From Nostoc sp. CMAA1605 (GTDB taxonomy: Bacteria > Cyanobacteriota > Cyanobacteriia > Cyanobacteriales > Nostocaceae), in assembly GCF_021596505.1 (NCBI RefSeq), contig NZ_PJIZ01000029.1, positions 1 to 48,032 of the forward strand: a stretch of DNA of 48,032 nucleotides, in the 5' to 3' direction. The translations under genes and the position numbers were made by a program. Shown piece by piece: positions 26,306 to 36,600 of the stretch. Within the stretch, counting starts at the first letter, position 1; every line of letters begins with the position of its first letter. A model generated the notes under the pieces. The model ran no database searches. It was not told the origin of the DNA and saw only the letters and a program-made list of their open reading frames with translations.

Positions 26306-26481
26306 CTTTTTCTCCTTGTTATTAGGGATTGGGGACTTATCAATTCAAAATTCAAAATTCAAAATTCAAAATTAAAGAAGAATTGGGGACTAGGGATTAG
26401 GGGGACTGGGGACTAGTTTCAAATCTCTCCTGCTCCCGTTCGGCTGACGCTCACGGCGGAAGCCTGCTCCCTGCCCCCGGC

Positions 26482-27483
26482 TCATTTCAGTAGCTTTTGA
26501 ATATCAGTCATTTCTAGCCAATGCTTAGTTTGACTTAGTCCTGTTTCTAAATCAATTTTGGGTTTGTAATCTAACAAACTTTGGGCTTTAACAATAGAAC
26601 AGGCATAGGGACGACTCATAAAATCTACCGACTCTGGCAGGATATCCGCTTTTTTACGAAATAGTTTTTGTCCCTGATGACGTAGTTTTAAAAACAGTTT
26701 GATTTCATCTTTTGGTAAAGACATCGGCGTTGGTAAACCTTCCATTGCGGCTAGGCGCAGGAAATATTCTTTCCAAGAAGTTGTTTCGCCATCGGTAATG
26801 TTAAAAGTTTCGCCATACGTCTGTTTTTCTATTGCTAAGAAGATGGCATCAATTAAGTTATCTACATAGACATGATTAATCACACCTTGCCCATCATTAG
26901 GATAAGCAAATAACTTTTGACGCATGAAGTGAATTGGTCTAACTACCCAAGGTAAACTTCCAGGCCCATAAACATCACCAGCGCGAATAATAATGATGCC
27001 GAAATCTGGGGGAGAATTGAGGGGTAAAAGTTCCTTCTCGGCGGATATTTTGGTTTGACAATAGGGGTTATCGTTAGTGGAGAGTTGACCAGATTCGGTG
27101 ATGCGATCGCTATAATCAAATCCATACACCAAAATACTAGAAAGATGCACAAAAGTCTTGACACCAGCACTTTTAGCAGCTTTCGCCATGTTCACAGCCC
27201 CGCCAACATTCATTTCCTGAAATTGTTTAATGGAGCCAGCTTCCTCGGTAAGTTGAGCAGTATGTAAAACAACATCTACTCCCTGACAAGCTTTTTGCGC
27301 CACAGTAGCATCGGTGATACTACCAACAATCACCTCAGCACCTAATTTTTTAGCCGCATCAGAATGATGAGAACTTTGTAACCCACGCACCTTAATTCCC
27401 TGCGCGATAGCTAACTCAGCCGCACGCAAGCCGATAAATTCATCAATTCCAGTAATCAGCAGAGTCTTGTTTTGCAAATTCAT
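26482..27483 (-). CDS. hgdA: NAD-dependent sugar-nucleotide epimerase, HgdA-like
   Basis: 333 residues, extended short-chain dehydrogenase. The NAD-binding motif is ITGIDEFIG, a variant of the usual TGxxGxxG with Glu replacing the second Gly. Catalytic residues are Ser in VHLSSILVYG and the YxxxK motif in NPYCQTKISAEK. RAGDVYGPG and HVYVDNLIDAI are typical of the epimerase/3-beta-HSD branch. In Anabaena PCC 7120 the equivalent (all5345, hgdA) was reported as a UDP-galactose 4-epimerase needed for correct heterocyst glycolipid composition. It is the third gene of a leftward hgdB-hgdC-hgdA run. No Shine-Dalgarno is seen, so translation may depend on the upstream message. Confidence 0.82.
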   Translation of the reverse strand: MNLQNKTLLITGIDEFIGLRAAELAIAQGIKVRGLQSSHHSDAAKKLGAEVIVGSITDATVAQKACQGVDVVLHTAQLTEEAGSIKQFQEMNVGGAVNMAKAAKSAGVKTFVHLSSILVYGFDYSDRITESGQLSTNDNPYCQTKISAEKELLPLNSPPDFGIIIIRAGDVYGPGSLPWVVRPIHFMRQKLFAYPNDGQGVINHVYVDNLIDAIFLAIEKQTYGETFNITDGETTSWKEYFLRLAAMEGLPTPMSLPKDEIKLFLKLRHQGQKLFRKKADILPESVDFMSRPYACSIVKAQSLLDYKPKIDLETGLSQTKHWLEMTDIQKLLK

Positions 27484-27496
27484 ACTTATTAAAGAG

Positions 27497-27722
27497 GGGT
27501 GTAAGGATTAAGGGTGTGGGGGTGTAGGGGTGTAGAGGTGAGGGGGTGTAGGGGTGTAAGAGTTTAAGGGTGAGTTACACAAAAAACTAATTACTGTTCC
27601 TTCTTCCCTCTTCTCTAATGACTAATGACTGTTGACTATTGACTATTGACTATTGACTAATGACTAATGACTGTTGACTATTGACTATTGACTATTGACT
27701 ATTGACTATTGACTATTGACTA
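27497..27722. repeat. Octamer and heptamer arrays between hgdC and hgdA
   Basis: A GGTGTAGG-type array of period 8 (about 27500-27570) and about 15 heptamers of the TTGACTA type with ATGACTA and CTGTTGA variants (27615-27722). The last heptamer supplies the TAG stop of hgdC. Almost the whole 236-bp spacer is tandem repeat. Confidence 0.92.
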
Positions 27723-28898
27723 AAAAATATCTGCCGGATCTGCGGAGCGAAGTTTGTTAATAGCAAGTGCGCCTGAAGTTATGCACATTAATACGGCTGA
27801 AATAAAGACAATTAAAGCATTGTTTCCGGTCATAACAATTGGTAACTTTGTAGCTTCCATCGCAAAATCATATAAAGCTATGGAAACTAAAAACCCTGGG
27901 ATGTAAGCTAATAATGACAAGATTAAAGCTTGTTGAAATACCACATTTAAAAGATAAGAATTGGGATAACCAATTGCTTTTAACGTGGCATAAGCAATAA
28001 ATTGGGTAGCAATATTACTGTAGAGAATTTGATAGACAATAACCACACCCACAACAGAAGCCATTGTCAGCATGAGGTTAAGGATGAAACCGATTGGTGT
28101 TCTAGCAGACCAATATTGTTTTTCAAAATCAATAAACCCTTGGCGTGTAAATACCCTGACATCATTGGGTAAATTAGCACGTAAATTTGCTAATACTTTC
28201 TCTTTATCAGCCTTGGGACTGAGAGTGATGATACCTATATCTATTTTTTCAACTGGGCGAGTATTGGGATTGATGCGAAGAAAAGTTGAGTCACTGACAA
28301 TTAAGTTACCATCAACACCAAAGGAAGGGCCTAAACTAAATAAGCCACCAACTCTAACTTTGTAACCTCTAGGCCCATCAAAGGGAAAGATTTCAATTGT
28401 CTGTTCGGTATCGCCTTTTTCAAAATTTTCTGCGATGGGGCCAAATTCTGGTCGTGAATCCCTGTCAAATAACATGACATCAGGAATTTTCAGCCTATCT
28501 AAATTCTGCTCAATTTCAGGAATATTCAACACAGATTGTCCTGGGTCGAAACCCATCACATAGATAGAATATTTCTCACCAGTTGCCGGGTTTTTTAACT
28601 TAGCAAATTGCAAATACATGGCGTTAACTGATTCCACGCCATCAAACCCTAAAGTTTGGTATAAACGAGTCCGAGAAAAACTTTGATTTGCCGTCAAAGC
28701 TTTATATTGAGAACTAACTAAAAATAAGTCACCTTTAAGGCTTTGATGTACGGCGGTAGCACTAGAATAAAGAGCATCTTGGAAACCAAGTTGCACAAAC
28801 ATTAGCAAAACAATGAAGGCAATACCTGCTACAGCTACCAGAAAACGCAGCCTTTGTTGCGCTAGCTGTAGCCATGCTAAAGGAATTTTAAAATTCAT
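27720..28898 (-). CDS. hgdC: DevC-like ABC exporter membrane subunit, HgdC
   Basis: 392 residues from the ATG at 28898 (MNFKIPLAWLQLAQQRLRFL). The longer frame upstream would translate an STRR1 array into Pro/Ser/Gln repeats and is rejected. One N-terminal TM helix (VAVAGIAFIVLLMFVQLGF), a large periplasmic domain, and three C-terminal TM helices give the MacB/DevC topology. The DevC signature continues with FQDALYSSATAVHQSL. With HgdB it would form the inner-membrane and adaptor parts of an exporter for heterocyst glycolipids. No ATPase gene (DevA) is adjacent, so one encoded elsewhere must serve. The TAG stop lies in a TTGACTA array. Confidence 0.9.
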   Translation of the reverse strand: MNFKIPLAWLQLAQQRLRFLVAVAGIAFIVLLMFVQLGFQDALYSSATAVHQSLKGDLFLVSSQYKALTANQSFSRTRLYQTLGFDGVESVNAMYLQFAKLKNPATGEKYSIYVMGFDPGQSVLNIPEIEQNLDRLKIPDVMLFDRDSRPEFGPIAENFEKGDTEQTIEIFPFDGPRGYKVRVGGLFSLGPSFGVDGNLIVSDSTFLRINPNTRPVEKIDIGIITLSPKADKEKVLANLRANLPNDVRVFTRQGFIDFEKQYWSARTPIGFILNLMLTMASVVGVVIVYQILYSNIATQFIAYATLKAIGYPNSYLLNVVFQQALILSLLAYIPGFLVSIALYDFAMEATKLPIVMTGNNALIVFISAVLMCITSGALAINKLRSADPADIF

Positions 28899-28909
28899 GG
28901 CTTTGGGTT

Positions 28910-29042
28910 GGGGACTGGGGACTGGGGATTGGGGATTGGGGACTGGGGACTGGGGACTGATCACTTTCCCTGTTCCCTAATGACTGTTGACTAATGACTA
29001 ATGACTGTTGACTAATGACTAATGACTATTGACTATTGACTA
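28910..29042. repeat. STRR1 array and TTGACTA array between hgdB and hgdC
   Basis: Seven heptamers GGGGACT/GGGGATT (28910-28958), then TTGACTA/ATGACTA heptamers (28978-29042). The last unit supplies the hgdB TAG stop codon. No Shine-Dalgarno for hgdC is visible in this spacer. Confidence 0.93.
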
Positions 29043-30248
29043 AATCTGAATCGCTACATCAACCTGTAAGTTAGTTAAGCGAGATACCCGTTGATTATCT
29101 GCGGGTTTATCGATAGATATTTTGACTTCGATGATTCTGCGGTCTGTGTCAAAGTTGGGGTTGATGCTGAAGATGCTTTGTTTATCGACTTGTGAACCAA
29201 TTTCTTTGACTGTCCCCTGTAGTTTCCCGCTAAAAGCTGGACTGGTGATAATGGCTTTTTGACCTAGACGGACGTTCTGAATATCGGTTTGATAAACTTC
29301 TGCAACAACATACATTTGTGATGTTTTGCCAATATCCGCAAAGCCTGTATTACCTATTGCTTCCCCGGTTTTGGCATGAATTTTCAAGATTTTGCCGTCT
29401 ATTGGAGCTTTAAGATAAGCTAATTCTTGGTCGGCTTTGGCTTGTTTGACGGCTGTTACAGCACTTTTGACTTGATTTTGCGCTAACTCTACATCTACAG
29501 TCCGTACTTCTTGAATACTGTTGAGTCTCGCTTTACCTTCTTTGATTTGGTCAGCGAGGGTGTTTTGAGTGCGGGTAAGTGCAGCTTTGGCTTCTGTTAG
29601 TTGTTGTTGGGCTGTTTTTAGTTGTAAGGCTTTTGCATCAGCCGCCGAAGCAGTCACAGCACCTTCTTTGAGTAATTGTTGATAGCGATCGTTTTCTGTT
29701 TGGGCGTTATTCACTTCCGCTTGGATGCGATTGATAGTTGCTTCTTGAGTCGCAATCTCTCCTTTGAGTTGTGACTGTAACCGCGCGATGGTTGATTTTT
29801 GTGCTTCAATATCTCCAGGTTTAGCACCTGCTTTCACTTGTGCTAGCTCAGTTTTAGCAATTTGTAGTTTGTCTAAAGCTTGCTCTAGAGCTGCTGTTGC
29901 GCGACCATAATCTTCTAAATATGCTAAGACTTGCCCAGCTTGTACTTCGTCGCCTTCTTTCACCAACAACTTATCTACACGAATACCGTTAGTAGAACTA
30001 GGTGCTGACAAAGTTGTTACTTCGCCATCTGGTTGTAAGCGTCCTAAAGCTGTGACAGCAACTTTCACAGGTGCGACTTTAGAAGCGTTAGCAGACAGAG
30101 GTTGGTCTGATGAACGAAATTTTTGCGGCGCAAAGTTGTATAAAGTGACAATTCCAGCTGCAAAGGTAATTGAAGCTGCCAAAACTAACCGCCACCGACC
30201 TTGAGGTTTAATCATTAATTGGCGCAAGCGTTCTTTGTTGACTTCCAT
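29040..30248 (-). CDS. hgdB: DevB-like membrane fusion protein, HgdB
   Basis: 402 residues, HlyD/DevB family periplasmic adaptor. A single N-terminal TM helix (WRLVLAASITFAAGIVTLYN) is followed by the lipoyl half-motif VKVAVTALGRLQPDGEVTTL in pieces (ALGRLQPDGEV) and the rest of the biotinyl-lipoyl domain (VKEGDEVQAGQVLAYLED). A long alpha-helical hairpin rich in Gln, Ala and Lys (about 110-240) and a C-terminal beta-barrel (LKAPIDGKILKIHAKTGEAI; VYQTDIQNVRLGQKA) complete it. It is the first gene of the leftward cluster, with GGAAAT upstream of the ATG. HgdBC is a DevBC paralogue involved in the glycolipid layer in PCC 7120. Confidence 0.9.
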   Translation of the reverse strand: MEVNKERLRQLMIKPQGRWRLVLAASITFAAGIVTLYNFAPQKFRSSDQPLSANASKVAPVKVAVTALGRLQPDGEVTTLSAPSSTNGIRVDKLLVKEGDEVQAGQVLAYLEDYGRATAALEQALDKLQIAKTELAQVKAGAKPGDIEAQKSTIARLQSQLKGEIATQEATINRIQAEVNNAQTENDRYQQLLKEGAVTASAADAKALQLKTAQQQLTEAKAALTRTQNTLADQIKEGKARLNSIQEVRTVDVELAQNQVKSAVTAVKQAKADQELAYLKAPIDGKILKIHAKTGEAIGNTGFADIGKTSQMYVVAEVYQTDIQNVRLGQKAIITSPAFSGKLQGTVKEIGSQVDKQSIFSINPNFDTDRRIIEVKISIDKPADNQRVSRLTNLQVDVAIQI

Positions 30249-31088
30249 ATTTTTATTTCCAAATTATTCATGAAGGGACTAGGAATTTTGGATTTTGGAT
30301 TGAAGTAAATCCAAAATCTTCTCTGTGTTGCGTTTGCTACCCTAACGCCAATTTACAATCCAAAATTGAGAGGCTGAGAATTAGTACAAGAAGCTTTTAT
30401 ACTTCCTTATGTAAACAGTTAATGATGGCTAATATGAACAACTTTTCCCTGTATTAATATCGATGAGCAAAAGATTCTAATTAGAGTTTTGTAAATACTT
30501 GGAAAGTTTGATACCTACCGCAAATAAACGAACAGCGATATAAGTGATTGTGAATTAACTACAAATCTTTCTATGTTCTACACCAATTAGACTTTGCATC
30601 AAGTAGCGTAAAATACGCTTGCTTTTTTTAAACTTAAACCCCAATAATTACGAAGCGAAAACTAAAGAGTTGATGGAGGGAGTTTCATAAATACGTGTCT
30701 AATCATTGCAAAAAAATGTGATTTTGTCAATTCATCAGGTTGGGCATCGGGCATTGGGCATGGGGCATTGGGCATCGGTAATTAATGAAGTAATTTATTG
30801 ATTATTTGTTAGTTCCTATTCCCTATTCCCTATTCCCCATTCCCTATTCCCCATTCCCTTTCAATATCTATGATGTGTGTTGAATATTATTGATGAATTG
30901 CGATCGCCTAAGCTGTGTAGTATTGGACATTCTGAGAAATCGCGGTTGTTAAATCATGGTTTCTGGATATTCTTGAAACATATCTGGCATATCTAAGTCG
31001 TAATGCTCAGTGATTTGATTCACTGTCTTGAGTTTTGCATTTTGTAGGCGCAAGCCTCCTCGTAGAGTATTTTAATTTTGAATTGTCT
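30249..31088. promoter_or_regulatory. Divergent control region between hgdB and the ParB-like gene
   Basis: 840 bases separate the leftward hgd/hglT transcript from the rightward ParB-like/hgl transcript. It includes GGATTTTGGATT pieces (30289-30302), a GGGCATTGG tandem (30733-30775), a CCCTATT/CCCCATT heptamer array (30811-30860), a HIP1 octamer (about 30900) and the interspersed TAGGCGCAAGCC motif (31045). Both promoters must be in the unique parts. I could not assign an NtcA site (GTA-N8-TAC) or a DevH-type site with confidence. Confidence 0.5.
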
Positions 31089-32465
31089 ATGCCTACAGTA
31101 GCCATCGCCCAAATTAAAATCGGTCTTAACCGCCGTCCTGTCAAGGGTGAAAAGGTTAATGAACTCAAGGAGTCAATTAAGGCTAATGGCTTGCTTAACC
31201 CCATCACTGTAGACCAAAAGCTCAATTTGGTTGCGGGACTGCATCGCCTGACGGCTTGTAAATTATTGGGCTTGGAGGCAATTGAGTGTAATATCGTCGC
31301 GTATGCTGGTGCTGATCAGGCGAGATTGGCGGAAATTGACGAAAATCTGATTCGCAATGAGCTAGAACCGCTAGAACGTTCAGAATTATGGCTAGAGCGT
31401 GACCAAATTCTGGAACGCATGGGTTTGCGAGCAAAAGCGGGTGATAATCAACATACTTTAAATCAAAATACAGCAGGTGGTGAAACGATTTCACCACCTA
31501 AAAGAACTGTAGAGTTAGCCAAGGAAGCTGGTTACTCAGAACGCACTTTTCAGCATGGGAAGCAGATTGCTAAAAGTATTCACCCAGAAGTGAAGCAGCT
31601 AATTAAGGGTACAGCGATCGCGGATAGTCCCACCGCACTATTAAATATAGCGAGAGCAGGGACAAAGGAACGTACCTTAGCTGAATCAGCACAACAAGCT
31701 AGTGAGTCAGCGTTAGCTAGGGGAGATATCGCTGAAGCTGAACGCCAAGCGAAAATAGTCGAAGAATTACAAGCACAGCAAAAAGAATTACAGACATTAG
31801 CTTACAAAAGTGCTGTGGCGCAAAAAGCCGCTAAGTTAGCTGTCAAGAAGACTCAAAATAAATCAGAAACAATAGCCAGTACATCTCCTCATCCCAGACA
31901 AGCAGGTAATGAATGGATATTAGGCAGACATCTAGTATATTGTGGCGACACCTCAAAACCAGAATTTCGTAATCTATTACCTTCAGACGCAGCACTGGCG
32001 ATCGCGACTCTCTCAACTACCTGGGAGCATAATTACTTAGTAGATGAAGCCAGAGTTGTCGCCGTCATCCGTTCGGAAGGACAGATTTATGATTTTTACA
32101 AACATAATCAAATGCCATTTCAATATGAGTTATTACTGGGCAATCTTTATATAGGAATTTTTTCCCATCAAACAATATTGAAACCCCAAACACCAATTAA
32201 TGTTGAAGGTGTGGAAGGAATTATTAACTATTTGCTCAATTTGTACACCAACCCTAATAATTTTGTGATTGCTCCATTTATGGGACACGGTGAAATTCTT
32301 ATTGCTTGTGAAAGATTAGGAAGAATTTGTTTTATCGGTGACAGCAACTTAGAATTGGTTAACCGTGGACTAAATAGATGGCAAACATGGACAGGTAAAT
32401 CAATTCACAATTCAACATCCTCTACAGCTAGCCTAACAACCACAAAATTTCCAGTGGATATATAG
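31089..32465 (+). CDS. ParB-like domain fused to a degenerate DNA methyltransferase
   Basis: 458 residues from the ATG at 31089; the in-frame ATG at 31035 would translate an interspersed repeat. Residues 1-90 are a ParB/Srx-like domain (LNRRPVKGEKVNELKESIK, LVAGLHRLTACKLLG, IDENLIRNELEPLER). A central HTH region follows (VELAKEAGYSERTFQHGKQI), then a Gln/Lys coiled coil (about 205-260). The last 180 residues align by eye to N6-adenine or N4-cytosine methyltransferases (NEWILGRHLVYCGDTSKPEF; FMGHGEILIACERLGR; LNRWQTWTGK). The catalytic DPPY motif is missing (ALAIATLSTT instead) and DPFxGxG reads APFMGHGE, so enzymatic activity is doubtful. It precedes the hgl PKS genes on the same strand. Confidence 0.82.
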   Translation: MPTVAIAQIKIGLNRRPVKGEKVNELKESIKANGLLNPITVDQKLNLVAGLHRLTACKLLGLEAIECNIVAYAGADQARLAEIDENLIRNELEPLERSELWLERDQILERMGLRAKAGDNQHTLNQNTAGGETISPPKRTVELAKEAGYSERTFQHGKQIAKSIHPEVKQLIKGTAIADSPTALLNIARAGTKERTLAESAQQASESALARGDIAEAERQAKIVEELQAQQKELQTLAYKSAVAQKAAKLAVKKTQNKSETIASTSPHPRQAGNEWILGRHLVYCGDTSKPEFRNLLPSDAALAIATLSTTWEHNYLVDEARVVAVIRSEGQIYDFYKHNQMPFQYELLLGNLYIGIFSHQTILKPQTPINVEGVEGIINYLLNLYTNPNNFVIAPFMGHGEILIACERLGRICFIGDSNLELVNRGLNRWQTWTGKSIHNSTSSTASLTTTKFPVDI

Positions 32466-33139
32466 TGTCTGTTACTTTCGTTCCAGAATTTATTCCCTAT
32501 GCCCAATTCCCCAATATTTGTTTTGTTTATTATGTACAATATATGAAATGGATCTTTGCTTAATAAATACTCTTCAATTGTCAGCGACCATTTATATTAA
32601 AAATTCATCAAAAAACATCTTATGATTATGATGTGGTGGTGAGAAATAAAATTTCTCCATCATGTAATCTGATGTGCTAATTGATGAAAAATCCACGTAA
32701 ATAATCTCAAACTGTAACTATCTCCTAACCAAAGATATATGCAGATTTACCATCCACATCAAGTTAGTTATTACCTTGATTTTCTAAGTCATCACTTATA
32801 CTAGTAGGCACTGAGTAATTTGATATTTTCATCACCAATTATTCATTTGGTTCATAAAATTAATTTAAACCAATGATTTAGTTTCTATGAATTATGCTAT
32901 TCTTTGTATTAATTCAATGTTCCAAAGCAACCCAGCAAATTAGTTATTTATGTGCAAGTAGAACAGTAGTAAAAAATAACTAAAGCTAGTTGCATTTCTC
33001 TCACCTTCTCAATGGTTGATAATTCGTTCTCATTCCTGTATTTATTCGGATTCAAGGTGGTATTTCTTCTGTAACGAAATTGTCAACTTTTTCGGGTTAA
33101 ATCCCATAACATATATTATCCTGGACGCTGAAACTGGCT
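32466..33139. promoter_or_regulatory. Long leader/promoter region before the hgl PKS genes
   Basis: 674 AT-rich bases without a credible gene; the longest open frames are under 20 residues. Little repeat content, in contrast to other spacers here. It is a likely site for developmental (heterocyst) promoter elements. TATATT occurs near 33112 but no well-spaced -35 was found. Confidence 0.4.
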
Positions 33140-33418
33140 ATGGCATTTATCAAAATACAGAACGTTGTCATTAATACCAGCTATGTGGCTGCGGTCAAAC
33201 TAGACCATCAAACTAGTTTGGGAGAAAAAAGCGTTTCTGTTCTAATAGCTACTTCTAAGTTTCCATTGTCCAATCTAGATACAATTGCTCAAGATTTCTG
33301 CCATTACGAATGGGTAGAATTTACTGGTCAAGCAGCTACCGCGCTTCAAGATTATTTTACCAGCTTTAATAACGTTATCGACCTGTTGCCACAATATCAA
33401 GAGTCGAGCGTTGGATAA
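33140..33418 (+). CDS. Small conserved hypothetical protein upstream of hglE
   Basis: 92 residues starting MAFIKIQNVVINTSYVAAV. It is a compact alpha/beta protein of KIQNxxINTxYVxAV type; I recall small genes (asr5349/asr5350) of this kind at the same place in Anabaena PCC 7120, but no function. It has no signal or TM segment. The pattern of beta strands carrying I/V and a C-terminal helix with WVEFTGQAATALQDYF suggests a small single-domain fold. It is followed by a GGAAAAA heptamer array (33420-33445) and 268 bases later by hglE. Confidence 0.75.
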   Translation: MAFIKIQNVVINTSYVAAVKLDHQTSLGEKSVSVLIATSKFPLSNLDTIAQDFCHYEWVEFTGQAATALQDYFTSFNNVIDLLPQYQESSVG

Positions 33419-33612
33419 AGGGAAGGAAAAAGGAAAAAGGAAAAAGGCAAAAATTAAGATAACAATACTTGACCTTTTTACTTTCTTCTACAACTTTCCA
33501 GCAATTTTTTTCACAAGCAATAAAAATCGTCAGGGTAAGCAATAGCAACTATACCGATTCATCAAAATTCATCAATAATTCGCGACTAATAAACCTTTGT
33601 AGAGGGTTTTAT

Positions 33613-33644
33613 CAATTGCGAATTGCGAATTGCGAATTGCGAAC
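33613..33644. repeat. Tandem GCGAATT heptamer repeat upstream of hglE
   Basis: Four tandem copies of TTGCGAA about 40 bases before the hglE ATG. It is the same unit as at 1782-1814. An in-frame ATG at 33623 lies in the repeat and is not the real start. Confidence 0.9.
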
Positions 33645-33685
33645 TGGTATGTAGATTCACAGTACCCCAGAACAGAATATGTCCT

Positions 33686-36600
33686 ATGTCTGCTAATCCA
33701 ATTGATGCTGCCTTGGCGGAGTTAGAAAGCCAAATTAGTAATTGCGAAAAGGCTTTGTTGCGGTGTATTGAGGAAAAGAAAGTGAACTCGGAAAAACCTA
33801 TGTCAATTAACAAAATTAACAGACAACTACAACAAAATCCTATTGCGATCATTGGGATGGCTTCCATCGTTCCTGAAGCCAGAAATTTGCGGGAATATTG
33901 GCAAAATATCATTAATAAAGTTGATTGTATTACTGATGTTCCTGACACCCACTGGAGCGTTGAGGATTATTACGACCCCAACCCCAGAACACCAAAAGAT
34001 AAAACCTACTGTAAGCGCGGTGGGTTCATTCCAGAGGTTGATTTTAACCCCATGGAATTCGGTATTCCTCCCAGCATTTTAGAAGTTACCGACGTTTCCC
34101 AACTATTAAGTTTAGTAGTTGCAAAGGAAGCAATGGAAGATGCTGGTTACGGTGAATCTCGTGATTTTAACCGCGAGATGGTGGGGGTAGTTTTAGGGGT
34201 AGCTATGGCCAAGCAATTGGGTATGCCCCTTTCTGCACGGTTAGAATATCCTATTTGGAAGAAAGTTCTCAAAAGCAGTGGACTCTCTGACGAAGACACC
34301 GACAAAATCGTCGAAAAAATCCAAAGTGCTTACGTCAAATGGGATGAAAACGCTTTCCCAGGGATGTTAGCTAACGTTGTGGCTGGACGCATTGCTAACC
34401 GCTTGAACTTTGGTGCAATGAACTGCGTAGTTGATGCAGCTTGCGCTAGTTCATTCGGTGCGTTGAAAATGGCGATTAGCGAACTAGTCGAACATCGCGC
34501 TGACATGATGCTGACTGGTGGTGTAGACACTGATAACACCATCATGGCTTACATTTCCTTCAGCAAAACCCCAGCCGTGTCTCCTAGCGAGAACGTTAAA
34601 CCCTTCGATGCTAAATCCGATGGGATGATGCTGGGTGAAGGTATTTGTATGCTGGTGTTGAAGCGTCTGGAAGATGCAGAACGCGACAACGATAAAATTT
34701 ACGCAGTCATCAAAGGGGTTGGTACTTCCAGCGACGGACGCTATAAGAGTATTTATGCTCCCCGCAAAGAAGGACAAGTCAACGCTTTGCGTCGTGCTTA
34801 CGAAGATGCTGGTTTTTCTCCCGCTACCGTTGGTCTGATGGAAGCCCACGGTACAGGGACGATGGCTGGCGACCCCACCGAGTTTGGTTCTTTAAGAGAC
34901 TTTTTCTCTCAACACGACAACAAAAAGCAGCATATTGCTTTGGGTAGTGTGAAATCTCAAATCGGTCACACCAAAGCTGCTGCGGGTGCGGCTAGCTTAA
35001 TTAAAACAGCTTTGGCACTGCACCATAAAATTCTGCCACCGACAATTAACATCACTGAGCCGAATCCCAAGCTCAATATTGAAAACTCCTCTTTTTATCT
35101 CAACACCGAAACTCGTCCCTGGATTCGGGCGGAAGGTGAAGCACCAAGACGTGCAGGTGTGAGTTCCTTCGGGTTCGGTGGGACAAACTACCACATAGTT
35201 TTGGAAGAACACGACAGCGAACAAAATCGCCCCTACCGTTTACACAGTAACCCCCGCGAAATCATGTTGTTTGCTGCTAATCCTGCGGAACTGCTAACAA
35301 AGTGCGAGGAAGCTTTCGGTAACTTGCAATCAGCAGACGGCGAAAGACATTTTCTCAACTTAGCGCAAGCTTGCCAATCTGTGGAAATTCCCCAAAATGC
35401 GGCGAGAGTTGGCTTTGTGGCGGAAAATCTTGCAGAAGCTTGCAAGTTGATCCAAACTACTATCGATTTGCTCAAGCACAAAGCAGGCGCAGCTAACTGG
35501 GAACATCCCCAAGGTATTTACTACCGTGCTTCCGGGATGGAATTAGGCGGGAAGGTTGTATCGTTATTCTCTGGTCAAGGTTCTCAATACCTGGAAATGG
35601 GTAGAGAATTGGTGATGAACTTCCCCACCTTACGCCGTCTCTATGGTTACATGGATGGGTTGTTGCTCAGAGATAACTTGCGATCGCTCTCAGAAATCGT
35701 CTTCCCCAATCCCGTATTTAATGAAGACGAGAAAAAGGCGCAAGCGGCTGCTCTGCAACGCACAGAATACGCTCAACCCGCGATTGGTGCATTTAGCGCA
35801 GGTTTATATTCCATCCTCAAGCAAGCTGGCTTTAAGTCTGACTTTGTAGCGGGACACAGCTTTGGTGAAATCACCGCTTTGTGGGCTGCGGGTGTGTTGA
35901 GTGACCAAGATTATATGTACTTGGTAAAAGCTAGGGGTCAAGCAATGGCTGCACCCAAAGACCCTGACCATGATGCGGGTACAATGTTGGCGGTGAAGGA
36001 AGACCTGAGCAAAATCGAACCGATTCTGAAGCGATTCCCACAGGTAACGATCGCCAATTATAATTCTCCCACGCAGTTTGTATTGGCAGGTTCCACTGGT
36101 GAAATTGCCAAAGTGCGGGAAGCCTTACAAGCACAAGGTTATGCAGCCATACCCTTACCAGTGTCCGCCGCCTTCCACACCTCACTGATTGCTTTCGCCC
36201 AGAAGTCATTTGCGATCGCAACTAAATCAGTCACCTTCCACGAACCCAAACTTCCTGTATTCACCAACGTTACAGGTAAGCAATATCCCAAAGAACCCCA
36301 AGCGATTCAAAAAATCCTGGAAACTCACCTCGCTAACTCGGTGCTGTTCAAGCAGGAAATTGAAAATATCTACGCGGCTGGTGGTCACTGCTTCGTGGAA
36401 TTCGGGCCAAAGAGAATCCTTGCTAACTTAGTCAAAGAAATTCTTGGCGATCGCCCCCATGTTACCATCGCCCTCAACCCCAGCGCACAGAAAAACAGCG
36501 ATCGCTCCTTACGGGAAGCAGTAGTGCAAATGCGCGTCCTGGGTATGCAGTTGAAGAACATCGACCCATACCAAACCCAGCCTACCTTACCCCCAGCCGA

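Noticed and set aside
33075..33120. Promoter before the small gene at 33140 (TTGTCA and TATATT)
   Set aside because: The spacing between the two boxes is about 26 bases, too long for a normal sigma-70-type promoter.
33623..33685. Upstream ATG for hglE at 33623
   Set aside because: It would translate the TTGCGAA tandem repeat (MRIANCEL); the family sequence starts near the ATG at 33686.
34484..34849. 121-residue minus-strand frame inside hglE
   Set aside because: Antisense of the conserved KS domain; composition reflects the complementary strand.
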